From assembly GCA_038210415.1 (NCBI GenBank), contig JBBQWS010000014.1, positions 1 to 62,688 on the forward strand: a stretch of DNA of 62,688 nt, in the 5' to 3' direction. The position numbers and the translations under genes are program-made. Under the pieces are notes generated by a model. It ran no database searches. It saw only the letters and a list, made by a program, of their open reading frames with translations, and was not told where the DNA came from. This DNA is from JBBQWS01 sp038210415. Lineage in GTDB: Bacteria > Actinomycetota > Actinomycetes > Prado026. Positions within the stretch are counted from its first letter, which is position 1, and each line of letters starts with the position of its first letter. This document shows, piece after piece, positions 51,320-60,082 of the stretch.

Positions 51320-52723
51320 ATGACCGGGTCCGCCGCCGACGAGGACGTCCTCACGTCCGGACGCGCGGAGCCGCCGGGCGGCCGCCGGGCCCGGCCGCCA
51401 GTCTTCGGCGGCTGGGCCCGGCGCTGGAACCGGCTCCCGCCGGGAACGCGTCGGGCGGCGTCCGGTGCAGGGATCGCACTCGTGGTGCTCACCGCCTTCG
51501 GGATCCAGTCCTACGCCCAGCGTCCGCCGACGATCCCAGCCCTGTCCTTCACCGCCACCGCACTCGACGACGGCGGTGCGTCGATGCAGCTCGGGGCGCC
51601 GTCGATCGCCGCCGACGCCACCATCGTGCAGCTGCAGCTCACTGTGGCGGCGACGCCCGGCGTGACGTCCACGACCATCACCCGGCTGACCGGGCTCGGC
51701 ATCGGCGCTGCGCCGATCGTCCCGGTCCTGCGAACCGGCGACCGGGCCAGGACGACACAGGTCAACGTCGTCGTCGACTGCACCCTGTTGACCCTGCCGG
51801 CCCAACCGGCCGACGTCCGGGCCCACATCGAGGTGACCGACGGCGGCCGCAGCGCCGAGCGGGACATCGGGCTGGGGGCGGCGGGAGCCGTCTGGGCCGA
51901 CGAGGTGACCCGGCTGTGCAGTGCCCACCTGGCTGCGAGGGCGCTGAGCGTGACCAGCGTGACGGGGGTCGTCGACCCGCACCGACCGGAGCTCGACCTC
52001 GTCCTGAACGTCAGCAACTCGGGCCGGGCGCCCGGTTGGCTGCGGTTGCCGGCCGTCGAGGACGTCGACGAGGTCGCGACCGCGATCGAGGCCGCTGCTC
52101 CGGCGTCGCAGACCACGTCGGTTCGCACCCACCTCGTGCTGCGCCGCTGCCCCTCGTGGGACCAGACCCGCCTTCCGCCGGACACGAGCCAGACGCCGTT
52201 CGGCCTGCTCGCCACGGTCGGGCCCGACCGGGCACCGCCTGCGACCGACCGGCCGGACCCCTGGTTGTTCGGGCCGATCCCGCTCGCCCCGGATGCCGCC
52301 GCCACGCTCAAGGACCTCATGGTGCGAGCCTGCGGCGGGGTGGCGTCACCGGTCCTGCTCAGCGAGCAGCCGCACGCGTCGTTCGACCCGGTCACCCGCA
52401 CCCTGACGACCCGGCTCGACGCCTACCTGCCACCCGGTCACGTTCGCCAGGTGCGGTTCCTGCCGTCGGCCTCGACCGCGTACCCGCCGCTCCGCCCGCA
52501 GCTCGACGGCCGTTGGGTCGTCCCGGACGCTGCCGGCGTGGCGTCAGCGACGCTGAGCTTTCACGTACCCGAGGGCACCCTGTGCTTCGGTGGCGGCCCC
52601 ACACTCTCGCTGGACCTCGAAGCCCTCGTGCCGGAGTCGGGCCAGGAGCGGCGGGTCTTCTTCACGTTGTACTCCGAGACGTTCCTGGTGAACCGCGACC
52701 TTGCGGTTGCGTGTCAGTCCTGA
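51320..52723 (+). CDS. Membrane-anchored extracytoplasmic protein of unknown function
   Basis: The 467-residue protein has a cytoplasmic Arg/Pro-rich N-terminus (1-48), one membrane segment (about 49-67, GAGIALVVLTAFGIQSY) and a long beta-rich extracytoplasmic part. Strand-like segments alternate with paired Cys (VVDCTLL, RLCSAHL, LRRCPSW, RACGG, LCFGG), which may form disulfides. I do not recognise a family. It is tail-to-tail with the GGDEF gene and overlaps it by 10 bp. Confidence 0.65.
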   Translation: MTGSAADEDVLTSGRAEPPGGRRARPPVFGGWARRWNRLPPGTRRAASGAGIALVVLTAFGIQSYAQRPPTIPALSFTATALDDGGASMQLGAPSIAADATIVQLQLTVAATPGVTSTTITRLTGLGIGAAPIVPVLRTGDRARTTQVNVVVDCTLLTLPAQPADVRAHIEVTDGGRSAERDIGLGAAGAVWADEVTRLCSAHLAARALSVTSVTGVVDPHRPELDLVLNVSNSGRAPGWLRLPAVEDVDEVATAIEAAAPASQTTSVRTHLVLRRCPSWDQTRLPPDTSQTPFGLLATVGPDRAPPATDRPDPWLFGPIPLAPDAAATLKDLMVRACGGVASPVLLSEQPHASFDPVTRTLTTRLDAYLPPGHVRQVRFLPSASTAYPPLRPQLDGRWVVPDAAGVASATLSFHVPEGTLCFGGGPTLSLDLEALVPESGQERRVFFTLYSETFLVNRDLAVACQS

Positions 52724-53829
52724 GCCTCGGCGGCAGCTGCCGGCTTGGCGTGCGTGTTCGGGTTGAGCGTGCGACGCAAGGCACGCCGGCGGTACATCTC
52801 CCGGTCGGCCGCGTCGAGCAGGCTCGACAGGTCGCCGTCGTCCCAAGGGGTCAGCATCGCCGAGCCGACACTGACCAACGGCTGCCAGTCGCGTACGCCT
52901 TCGGGCGGCAGGTCGCTCACCCGGCCGGCGATCCGTAGCTCCATGTCGATCGGCGCCGTGCCCGGGCCGGGACCGATGACCGCGAACTCGTCGCCGCCCC
53001 ACCTGGCCACGACGTCACCCGCTCGCACGGACTGGCGCAGGGCGTCCGCCACGGCCACCAGCACCATGTCGCCGGCGCTGTGCCCTTCGCGGTCGTTGAC
53101 CTCTTTGAGCCCGTCGATGTCGATGAACAGACAATGCACCGCGTTGCCCGCGCGCCGGGCGGTCGCGACGATCTGCTCTCCTACGAGCACGAGTCCGCGG
53201 CGGTTCAGCAGACCAGTGAGCCCGTCCTCGACGGCCGATCGTTCGGCGGCCTCGAGTGCGGCAGCGAGCCGGTCGATGCCGGTCCTGCGCACCTGGTTCG
53301 ACGCCGCCGCCAGCAGCAGCGCGAGCGCCACCGCCCCGTACCAGTGCTGTCGGTCGGCGATCGGGAAGGTCCGGAACTCCACCGCCCATGACGCGGCGAT
53401 CACCGTGACGGTGCCCGCGAACCAGCGCAGCGAGAGCACCGCCACGCCGGTCCCCGCGATGATCAGCAGCACGCTGCTCGACTCGAACGGCTGGTGCGCC
53501 AGCGACATCTGGGTGATCGCGTTGGCCGCCACCAGGAGGCACACCAGGCTGATCGTCACCAGTGCGACAGAGCCGGAGAGCTGGTGCCGGCACACCCAAG
53601 CGCAGAGCCCGAGGAAGACCAGCGACGTCGCGACCGCCATGATCGTCATAACGACCCGCGGCGTTCCTGTCAGCAGGAACGGGTGCATGGCGGCGACGAC
53701 GACGAAGAGGGCTGACAGCAGCCCGGTGACCGCGGGTAGCTCCGAACCCACGGCGGTGGCGTAGCGCGCTTCGCGGCCCTGGGCCACCGGCGGCTTCAGA
53801 GCGGGCGCCGCTTCGGTCAGTTCTGCCAC
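52714..53829 (-). CDS. Membrane-bound diguanylate cyclase (GGDEF)
   Basis: Synthesises c-di-GMP from two GTP. The 371-residue protein has an N-terminal membrane domain of about six hydrophobic segments (about 30-185) and a GGDEF domain with WGGDEFAVIG. The inhibitory site RAGD lies five residues upstream, and the metal site is in LFIDIDGLKEVND. An intact I-site implies product inhibition. The GTG at 53829 begins AELTEAAP. No ribosome site is clear. This is the second c-di-GMP protein in the window. Confidence 0.92.
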   Translation of the reverse strand: MAELTEAAPALKPPVAQGREARYATAVGSELPAVTGLLSALFVVVAAMHPFLLTGTPRVVMTIMAVATSLVFLGLCAWVCRHQLSGSVALVTISLVCLLVAANAITQMSLAHQPFESSSVLLIIAGTGVAVLSLRWFAGTVTVIAASWAVEFRTFPIADRQHWYGAVALALLLAAASNQVRRTGIDRLAAALEAAERSAVEDGLTGLLNRRGLVLVGEQIVATARRAGNAVHCLFIDIDGLKEVNDREGHSAGDMVLVAVADALRQSVRAGDVVARWGGDEFAVIGPGPGTAPIDMELRIAGRVSDLPPEGVRDWQPLVSVGSAMLTPWDDGDLSSLLDAADREMYRRRALRRTLNPNTHAKPAAAAEAQD

Positions 53830-53881
53830 GGCTCTAGTGTCGGCGCTCGCGCGGGTTGGCTTAACCAGGCGCGCCGTACCT

Positions 53882-53941
53882 GAAAATACGCAGAACGCCC
53901 GACCAGCCGGGAGGGTCGACCCGGTGAGCCGGACGTCTGCG
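53882..53941 (-). terminator. Terminator downstream of tRNA-Ala
   Basis: On the minus strand CGCAGACG (53934-53941) pairs with CGTTCTGCG (53889-53897) with one bulge, with more pairing inside. It is followed by TATTTTC (53882-53888). The stem and U-rich tail fit an intrinsic terminator for the tRNA. Confidence 0.6.
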
Positions 53942-53947
53942 GTGCGG

Positions 53948-54020
53948 TGGAGCCATGGGGACTCGAACCCCAGACCCCCTGGCTGCCAGCCAGGTGCTCT
54001 ACCAACTGAGCTATGGCCCC
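53948..54020 (-). tRNA. tRNA-Ala (anticodon GGC)
   Basis: A 73-nt cloverleaf on the minus strand: GGGGCCA pairs with TGGCTCC with one G-T, the D-arm GCTCAGTTGGTAGAGC, anticodon loop CTGGCAG giving GGC, and the T-arm GGGGTTCGAGTCCCC. CCA is not encoded. It follows the histidine phosphatase gene on the same strand, with a TATCCT box at about 54059-54064. No integrase is near. Confidence 0.95.
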
Positions 54021-54093
54021 GCACTCGACACGGGCCGTGGCCCGGTGGAGCGGTCGAAAGGATAGCCCGTGCCGGGCCCGGTACGGAAACCGG

Positions 54094-54747
54094 CTATTCG
54101 CCGTCGCCCATGACCGGCTCGGGCAGGGTGCCTGCGTTGTGCTCGACCAGTCGCCAGAACTCCGGCCGGCCGGCCGACGCCCTTGCCTGCTCGAGCACCG
54201 ACCACGAGCAGTTCGCCAGCCCACCGACGACGTGCCAGCGCTCGACGGGCAGACCGAGATAGCGGCCGATGAGGGTGCGGGCGGTGCCACCGTGGGTCAC
54301 CACGACGAGTACGCCCGCGGCGGGGACGTCCTCCAGTGCGGCCTCGACGGCACGCTCGGCCCGGTCGGCGATCTCGCTGCGGGTCTCGCCGCCCCCGGGC
54401 CGCACGTCGGCACCCGATCGCCACGCCGCGAGGGTCTCGGGGTCGCTCGCCTCGATCTCGGTCGACAACCGCCCCTGCCAGTCCCCTGCGAAGGTCTCGC
54501 GAAGCCGCTCGTCCACCCCGACGTCGAGGCCGGTCAGGGCTGCCAGCGGCGCAGCGGTGTCACGGGTGCGCACGAGGTCCGACGAGACGACGGCGTGCGG
54601 CTCCAGCGCTGCGAGCAGCCGGGCGGCACGCTCGGCCTGGGCCCGTCCGATGGGATCGAGCGGGACGTCGGTCTGGCCCTGGAACCGGCCTTCGTCGTTC
54701 CAGGCGGTGCGACCGTGCCGCCACAGGACGACCCGGTGCCCGTTCAG
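54094..54747 (-). CDS. Histidine phosphatase family protein with CTG start
   Basis: The 217-residue protein has the catalytic RHGRTAWN motif, the TRDTA segment and the second His in VVTHGGTAR. It is a phosphoglycerate mutase-like phosphatase of unknown substrate. No ATG, GTG or TTG lies in frame before the catalytic motif; the first such codon (GTG 54573) is past it and would remove the active site. CTG at 54747 gives the expected N-terminus NGHRVVLWRHG and overlaps the rsfS stop as CTGA, where relatives have GTGA or ATGA. A sequencing error is the alternative. Confidence 0.85.
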   Translation of the reverse strand: MNGHRVVLWRHGRTAWNDEGRFQGQTDVPLDPIGRAQAERAARLLAALEPHAVVSSDLVRTRDTAAPLAALTGLDVGVDERLRETFAGDWQGRLSTEIEASDPETLAAWRSGADVRPGGGETRSEIADRAERAVEAALEDVPAAGVLVVVTHGGTARTLIGRYLGLPVERWHVVGGLANCSWSVLEQARASAGRPEFWRLVEHNAGTLPEPVMGDGE

Positions 54748-55121
54748 GCGGAGGCCTGTACTTCGGCGGGAAGCGGGATGGCCGGGCAGTCCTTCCAGAT
54801 CCGCTCGAGGGAGTAGTAGACCCGCTCCTCGACGTGCTGGACGTGGACCACGACGTCGCCGTAGTCGAGCAAGACCCAGCGGGCGTCGCGGTCGCCCTCA
54901 CGGCGCAGCGGCTTCTGGCCGAGCTCCACGCGCGCACGCTCCTCGATCCAGTCGACGATGGCCGCCACCTGGCGGTCGTTGGCCGCCGAGCAGATGACGA
55001 ACGCGTCGGTGATGACGAGCTGCTCGCTCACGTCGAACGCCATGATGTTCTCGGCCAGCTTGTCGGACGCGGCGGATGCGGCGACGGCGACGAGCGCCAG
55101 CGCCTCGGGTGAAGCAGTCAC
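54744..55121 (-). CDS. rsfS: Ribosomal silencing factor RsfS
   Basis: Binds ribosomal protein L14 and blocks subunit joining in stationary phase or starvation. The 125-residue protein contains the family core ITDAFVICSAANDRQVAAIVDWIEE and RWVLLDYGDVVVHVQ. The GTG at 55121 is the start. It sits between the LytR_C gene and the histidine phosphatase and overlaps the latter by 4 bp. Confidence 0.94.
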   Translation of the reverse strand: MTASPEALALVAVAASAASDKLAENIMAFDVSEQLVITDAFVICSAANDRQVAAIVDWIEERARVELGQKPLRREGDRDARWVLLDYGDVVVHVQHVEERVYYSLERIWKDCPAIPLPAEVQASA

Positions 55122-55185
55122 GGGTAGACCTTCGTTCGGGGGTCCGGATTCGCTGGTGGTGCGACCGGTTGCACGTCCAAGGGTC

Positions 55186-56655
55186 TCACGGCTTGAAGTC
55201 GGCTCCCAGAACCACGATCACGTCAGCCAGCGACTGACCCGTGGCCGCGACCTCGATGTCCGACTCGGGGAGTCCGAGTGCCTTGGCCACAGCCGAGCCC
55301 TGCGCCCGAGCCGGTGAGCCCACGTCGCTGATCAGGATCTTCGACGTCGCGTAGCCGAACGAAGTCGCGTTGCCGCCGTTGATGAACGAGAGCGCCTCCT
55401 TCACGAGTGCCGTACGGGCGATCTCCCCGAGCCCGGGGGTCCCGACGCCGTTCTGCACCAGCACCCGGATCTCGCCGGCGGCCCGCTTGGCCGGCCGCGA
55501 CCCGGCGAAGCCTGAGCTGACCACCGCCTCGGCCGACGGGTCGATGACCTGGGTCGAGCCGCTGCCGCCACCGTCGAGCGACCGGGTGGGGAGGTTCTGC
55601 ACGATCAGGGAGTCACTGGTGACGTCGCCGCGCAGGCCCGCGAGGAGCGAGGCGATCCGGTCGACCTTCATCGACGACGTCGAACCGTCGCCGAGGCGGC
55701 CCAGGGTGGCTGCGACCTGGTCGGCGCCGGTGGGAAGTGCGGCCAGGACCTCGCGGAACACGTCGGAGAACCGGGCCAGGCGCTTCGCCTCCGGCTCGCC
55801 GTCGGCGAGGTATGTCGCGTACAGCGCGGCCGTCGCACCGTCGAGCTTCTGCGGCCCGGCCGGGAGCAGGACCGTGGCTCCGGCGCCGCCGACCCCGGCC
55901 CGAAGGACGTCCCGGTCCACGGTCAGCTGGACGCCGCCTGCCGCGTCCACGAGGCGGGCCAGGCCTTCCGAGGTGAGCGTCCAGGTGCCGTCGACGATGA
56001 CCCCGAGCGCGTCCGAAACGGCCAGCGCGGGGGCGTTCGAACCTGTGTAGCTGCTCGTCTGGGCGAGGCTCGCGTTGCCGATGCCGGCGACATTCACCTC
56101 GAGCGTGCTCGGGATGAGCGCGGCGAAACCGTTCCCAGCGCCGGTGCCGTCGTGTGCGAGCAACGTCGTCACGACCGCCATCCGCTGACCGTCGACGACC
56201 TGGAGCAGCAGCGTGGTCTGGCTACGCGCGGACGAGACCCCGGCAGCCGCCGGAGCCGGGTCGCCGCCACCGTGCAGGACCGCCCAGCCCACGGCCGCCA
56301 CCAGCATTGCAGCCACGGCACCGAGGCCGACCAGCCGGTTTCGCCGGGCCTGGTTTCGCCGGTTCTCCAGCCGGGACCGGCGCGAGCCGGCGGGCACGGG
56401 CAGGACCGGGCTCGGCTCGACCCCAATCGCAGGACGCGCCGCGTGCGCCGCGGGCGCTGAGGGCGCAACAGGCGCCGCGTGCGCCGGGGGCGCAACAGGC
56501 GCCGCGTGCGCCGGGGGCGGCATCACGAACTCGACATCGCCCAGCGTGTCGGGGTGTTCGAGCACGACCGAGTCGACGGGGTAGCCGAGGAGCGTCGCCG
56601 CGTCCCGGACCTCGTCGAACGGCACCTCGGCCACCCTGCGGTGCTTGCCAGCCAT
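55186..56655 (-). CDS. LCP/LytR-type protein with LytR C-terminal domain
   Basis: The 489-residue protein has an N-terminal cytoplasmic tail with APVAP/AHAA repeats (about 45-75), one membrane segment (about 108-125), a divergent LCP-type domain (RSQTTLLLQVVDGQRMAVVTTLLA...GGVQLTVDRDVL) and a C-terminal LytR_C domain (IRVLVQNGVGTPGLGEIAR...VIVVLGADFKP). LCP proteins attach glycopolymers to peptidoglycan, but the LCP arginines are not all clear here, so activity is uncertain. The ATG at 56655 overlaps the nadD stop (TGATG). Confidence 0.85.
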   Translation of the reverse strand: MAGKHRRVAEVPFDEVRDAATLLGYPVDSVVLEHPDTLGDVEFVMPPPAHAAPVAPPAHAAPVAPSAPAAHAARPAIGVEPSPVLPVPAGSRRSRLENRRNQARRNRLVGLGAVAAMLVAAVGWAVLHGGGDPAPAAAGVSSARSQTTLLLQVVDGQRMAVVTTLLAHDGTGAGNGFAALIPSTLEVNVAGIGNASLAQTSSYTGSNAPALAVSDALGVIVDGTWTLTSEGLARLVDAAGGVQLTVDRDVLRAGVGGAGATVLLPAGPQKLDGATAALYATYLADGEPEAKRLARFSDVFREVLAALPTGADQVAATLGRLGDGSTSSMKVDRIASLLAGLRGDVTSDSLIVQNLPTRSLDGGGSGSTQVIDPSAEAVVSSGFAGSRPAKRAAGEIRVLVQNGVGTPGLGEIARTALVKEALSFINGGNATSFGYATSKILISDVGSPARAQGSAVAKALGLPESDIEVAATGQSLADVIVVLGADFKP

Positions 56656-57275
56656 CAAGCGTCCCTTCCCGGAGCGACCCGGTACAAGCCACGTTTGGCG
56701 ATGTACTCCACGATCGGATCCGGTACCAGATACCTGATCGGCTGATTCAGTCCCACTCTTTCGCGACAATCGCTGCTGGAAATCGCCAGCGCCGGGATCT
56801 CGACCAGACTGACCCGGCCCGGCGGGAGCCCGGGGTCGGCCAGCAGGTGCCCCGGGCGGGTCACCCCCACCAGGTGGGCGAGCCCGATCAGCTCGTCCGG
56901 GGACCGCCAAGACAGGATCTGCCCGAGCGCGTCGGCGCCGGTGATGAAGAAGAGCTCGACGTCCGGTCCTCGCTCGGCACGCAGGTCACGCAGGGTGTCG
57001 ACCGTGTAGGTGGGGCCGGCCCGATCGAGGTCGACCCGGCTGACCGTGAACCTCGGGTCGGGGGCCGTCGCGATCACCGTCATCAGGTAGCGATCCTGCG
57101 CGAGGGTCACCGGGCGTCGGGTCTTCTGCCACGGCTGGCCGGTGGGGACGAACACCACCTCGTCGAGCTCGAACCTCGCCGCAACCTCGCTCGCGGCCAC
57201 GAGGTGCCCGTGGTGGATCGGGTCGAACGTCCCGCCCATCACGCCCAGCCGTCGGGCCCGACCCTCAGCGTTCAT
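56655..57275 (-). CDS. nadD: Nicotinate-nucleotide adenylyltransferase
   Basis: Makes nicotinate adenine dinucleotide in NAD synthesis. The 206-residue protein has the nucleotidyltransferase start MGGTFDPIHHGHLVAA and the ISSSDCRERV motif (ISSTxIR-like). Note Asp-Cys in place of the usual Thr-x-Ile, a variation of the family site. It is followed by the LytR_C gene and lies 10 bp from fdhD. Confidence 0.94.
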   Translation of the reverse strand: MNAEGRARRLGVMGGTFDPIHHGHLVAASEVAARFELDEVVFVPTGQPWQKTRRPVTLAQDRYLMTVIATAPDPRFTVSRVDLDRAGPTYTVDTLRDLRAERGPDVELFFITGADALGQILSWRSPDELIGLAHLVGVTRPGHLLADPGLPPGRVSLVEIPALAISSSDCRERVGLNQPIRYLVPDPIVEYIAKRGLYRVAPGRDA

Positions 57276-57284
57276 CCCTGGAGG

Positions 57285-58163
57285 CTAACGGCCCAGCCGC
57301 TCCGCGGCCGCGTACACCGTCAGCCGACCCTCGCGCGCGAACCCGGCCAGGGTCAGCCCGAACTCGCGAGCCAGGCTCACTGCGAGGCTGGAGGGCGCCG
57401 ACACGCCCACGAGCGCGGTCATTCCTGCAGCCACTGCCTTCTGGCAGAGCTCGAACGACGTCCGCCCGCTCACCACGAGCCCCAGCCCGGCCGCGGGCAC
57501 CAGCCCGTCGAGGACCGCCCTACCGACCACCTTGTCAACCGCGTTGTGCCGCCCGACGTCCTCCCGGACGACGAGGAGCTCGCCGGTAGTCAGGTCGGCC
57601 AGAGCCGCGGCATGCAGACCCCCGGTGCGGTCGAAGACCTTCTGCGAGCGACGGAGCCGTTCCGGCAGTGCCCCCAGCAGCGCCGGGTCGAGGCCGGGCA
57701 CGGCGGGGGCCGGCAGGTAGCCGCGTCCGCGCAGGTCGGCGACCGTGTCGCGGCCGCAGACCCCGCACGCGCTGGACATCACGTACGAACGGGCCGCGAG
57801 CTCGGCCGCTACCGCTGAAGCGGGTGCGGCCAGGTCGACCGTGACGACGTTGTAGCGCTCCAGCGGGTCGAGGTCGACGTCCGTGCAGTACCGGATCGAC
57901 CGGACGTCGGCGCCGCCCCGGACGACCCCTTCGGCGAACAGCCAGCCGACCGCCAGGTCGAAGTCGGCGCCAGGAGTGCGCATGGTCACCGCCAGCCGGC
58001 GGTCACCCACCCGGATCTCCAGCGGCTCCTCGGTCGCGAGCTGCTCCTCACGCGGGCCGGGCGTGTCGCCACCGAAGCGGACCGCGTTGACCCGGGTCAC
58101 CGGTCCGGGCGTCCGGCTCAAGGCGTCGCCGACTTCGTCCGACGTCTCAGGCGGGGAGCTCAC
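57285..58163 (-). CDS. fdhD: Formate dehydrogenase accessory sulfurtransferase FdhD
   Basis: Transfers sulfur to the molybdenum cofactor of formate dehydrogenase. The 292-residue protein has SSACGVCGRD with the CxxC cysteines and the GRTSFELCQKAV segment. No formate dehydrogenase gene is in the window. The gene lies upstream of nadD on the same strand, apparently unlinked to the neighbours by function. It is divergent from the CAP gene. Confidence 0.93.
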   Translation of the reverse strand: MSSPPETSDEVGDALSRTPGPVTRVNAVRFGGDTPGPREEQLATEEPLEIRVGDRRLAVTMRTPGADFDLAVGWLFAEGVVRGGADVRSIRYCTDVDLDPLERYNVVTVDLAAPASAVAAELAARSYVMSSACGVCGRDTVADLRGRGYLPAPAVPGLDPALLGALPERLRRSQKVFDRTGGLHAAALADLTTGELLVVREDVGRHNAVDKVVGRAVLDGLVPAAGLGLVVSGRTSFELCQKAVAAGMTALVGVSAPSSLAVSLAREFGLTLAGFAREGRLTVYAAAERLGR

Positions 58164-58265
58164 CCGAGAAACCGTACGCCGAAAATCTCACGTCGCTGGG
58201 ATGTGTAGATTCGGTAACGGCGTGGGTAGGGTTCCTGCAACCTCGACCCCTCGGAGTCCTCGCTC

Positions 58266-59132
58266 GTGTCGCACACCCCCCGCCGCATCCTCGCCGGCCT
58301 CGCCGCAGTGCTGCTCAGCAGCGTCGTGGCGGTGGCCGGGGCCGCCGCTCCGGCGCAGGCTTCGGTCACCGGCCAGCCCACGGTCGAGTCCCAGCTGCTC
58401 TCGCTGACCAACGCTGCGCGCGCCAGCGCCGGCTTGCCAGCCCTGCGCAGCTCGTCGACCCTGCAGTCGATCGCCCGCTCGTGGTCGGCCCACCAGGGCA
58501 CCACCGGAGTCATGGCGCACAACCCGTCCCTGTTCAGCTCGGTTCGTGGCTGGTCCGCGATGGGCGAGAACGTCGCCAAGGCCTACTCCGCGAGCCAGGC
58601 CCAGTCGCTGTTCATGGGCAGCTCCCCGCACCGGGCCAACATCTTGAACCGCGCGTACACCCTCGTCGGCATCGGCGTGAGCCGCGACTCCAGCGGGGCC
58701 CTGTGGTTCACCATCGACTTCGAGCAGCCGAGTGGCTCGACCCCTGCCCCTCGGCCGGCACCGAAGCCCGTGCCCAAGCCGGTTACCCACTCCTCCAGTG
58801 GCACCTCGTCCCGGCAGTCGGCAGTGAGCCGGGCCACCCGTTCGACCGTGCGCGCGACCGCCACCCGGACGAAGGCCGTCCCGGTGGCGACGCCGGCCAA
58901 GAGCGCGGTCGTCGACCCGAGCGGCCAGCTGCAGCGTTTCGCAGGGTCCGGCTCCGACCACCCCTACTACTCCGCGGCTCAGCCGGCGTCGGTCGCCGAG
59001 CTCGCGCGGTCGTTCGCCACCCCGAGCCCGGTCGTCACCACGACGACCCTGGTCGGCTTCATCGCCTCGATGGTCCTGGCCGCGTCCGGACTTCTCGTGA
59101 TCGGCGTCACCCGCAGCCGTCGACGCAGCTAG
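58266..59132 (+). CDS. Secreted CAP domain protein
   Basis: The 288-residue protein has a signal peptide (about 1-32, AQA), a CAP domain (about 40-155; LTNAARASAGLPAL, GVMAHN, GENVAKAYS, HRANILN, LWFTIDFEQ), a Pro/Ser/Thr/Arg-rich linker, and a C-terminal membrane segment (about 260-282) with basic end, so it is likely surface anchored. Bacterial CAP proteins are of unclear function. The stop codon shares CTAG with the convergent small membrane gene. Confidence 0.88.
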   Translation: MSHTPRRILAGLAAVLLSSVVAVAGAAAPAQASVTGQPTVESQLLSLTNAARASAGLPALRSSSTLQSIARSWSAHQGTTGVMAHNPSLFSSVRGWSAMGENVAKAYSASQAQSLFMGSSPHRANILNRAYTLVGIGVSRDSSGALWFTIDFEQPSGSTPAPRPAPKPVPKPVTHSSSGTSSRQSAVSRATRSTVRATATRTKAVPVATPAKSAVVDPSGQLQRFAGSGSDHPYYSAAQPASVAELARSFATPSPVVTTTTLVGFIASMVLAASGLLVIGVTRSRRRS

Positions 59133-59278
59133 CGGTCGCGGTTCAGCCTCGTCACCAGGAACAACGCCAGCACGAGCACCCCGAACGCGATCAGGCCCAT
59201 CACCAACGGCTCAGGGACGGACGTCCCTTCGGACGTGGTCGCCTCGGCCAGGACAGTCGACAGCAGGTTCGGGCTCAT
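59129..59278 (-). CDS. Conserved micro membrane protein (49 aa)
   Basis: The 49-residue peptide, starting MSPNLLSTVLAEA, has one membrane segment (about 25-43, LVMGLIAFGVLVLALFLV) and ends TRLNRDR. Short proteins with the same hydrophobic helix and NRDR end are found in this position in other actinobacteria. The ATG at 59278 is chosen over an upstream start. Function unknown. It is convergent with the CAP gene. Confidence 0.75.
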   Translation of the reverse strand: MSPNLLSTVLAEATTSEGTSVPEPLVMGLIAFGVLVLALFLVTRLNRDR

Positions 59279-59288
59279 GCGCCGCAGC

Positions 59289-59729
59289 CTACCCGGCAGG
59301 GGGCTCGGGTTCGCTGGCCCGAGCATGTGCCAGCCGGATCCGCCGCGTGCCCTCGGCCCGTCGGGCGATCCACATGCAGAACGCCGCAAGCGGGAGCTCG
59401 ACGAACACCGCGGACGCGAGGGCTTCGAGCGCGTTCGTCCGGCTCGAGGCGGTGACCACGTCGAACCACGCGTCGACGACGAGAAGCGTGGCCGACGCGA
59501 CGGCGGGCAGCTCCACGTGGTCGTGTCCGTGCCAGGCGAGCCAGCCGGTGCGGGCTAGCGCGAGGGCCAGGAAGACGTCGAAGCCGACCCAGGCGAGGCG
59601 GTAGTGCTCAGACACGTCCCGGCGGGGCAGGGTCACCCAGAGCACGAGGATCCAGGCGAGCGTGAGCACAGCGAGCGCGATGAACAGCGGACCGAACCAG
59701 CGGGGTACGGAAAGGCGGGGTTCGGTCAC
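59289..59729 (-). CDS. Four-helix membrane protein
   Basis: The 146-residue protein has four hydrophobic segments (about 11-32, 42-60, 74-92, 100-122) and a Glu/Pro-rich tail. No enzyme motif. The GTG at 59729 overlaps the TraR/DksA-like stop as GTGA, so it is translationally coupled to that gene. Unknown role. Confidence 0.75.
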   Translation of the reverse strand: MTEPRLSVPRWFGPLFIALAVLTLAWILVLWVTLPRRDVSEHYRLAWVGFDVFLALALARTGWLAWHGHDHVELPAVASATLLVVDAWFDVVTASSRTNALEALASAVFVELPLAAFCMWIARRAEGTRRIRLAHARASEPEPPAG

Positions 59730-60082
59730 GTTCGGGCGGTCCCTCGCTCCGCGCACGTCATGCAGCGCACGGCCCAGGGCAACGCCAGCAGGCGATCGTC
59801 GGGGATGTCCACGCCGCAACCGTCACATCGGCCGTACGAGCCGGCGGTGAGCTTGTCCTGGGCTCGGCACACCTCGGCGTACATGGTCTGCAGCCGGTCG
59901 TGCGCGGCGACCTGCGAGAGCCGCTCCACCGCGATGCTGGTGCCGTCACCCACCCGCTTGCCGAAGGAGATCCCACCCTCGTCGGTGCTCGGCGCGGCCA
60001 GCCGACCGAGGGCCTCCTCGAGCTCGGCCCGCTTCGCCGCCAGCTCGGTCGCTGCCAGTGCCGTCGCGGCTGCGCTCGTCAT
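59726..60082 (-). CDS. TraR/DksA family zinc finger protein
   Basis: The 118-residue protein has an N-terminal coiled coil (about 12-75) and a C-terminal C4 zinc finger YGRCDGCGVDIP...RCMTC. DksA-like proteins modulate RNA polymerase with ppGpp. The acidic tip residues of DksA (DxxD) are not apparent in the coiled-coil loop, so polymerase regulation is unproven. It overlaps the proA stop. Confidence 0.88.
   Translation of the reverse strand: MTSAAATALAATELAAKRAELEEALGRLAAPSTDEGGISFGKRVGDGTSIAVERLSQVAAHDRLQTMYAEVCRAQDKLTAGSYGRCDGCGVDIPDDRLLALPWAVRCMTCAERGTART

Noticed and set aside
53948..54020. tRNA-Ala as a second integration site
   Set aside because: No integrase or repeat of the tRNA 3' end lies near it.
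54094..54573. Histidine phosphatase as a truncated pseudogene starting at GTG 54573
   Set aside because: The upstream frame holds the intact catalytic motif and the expected overlap, so the gene is complete with a CTG start.
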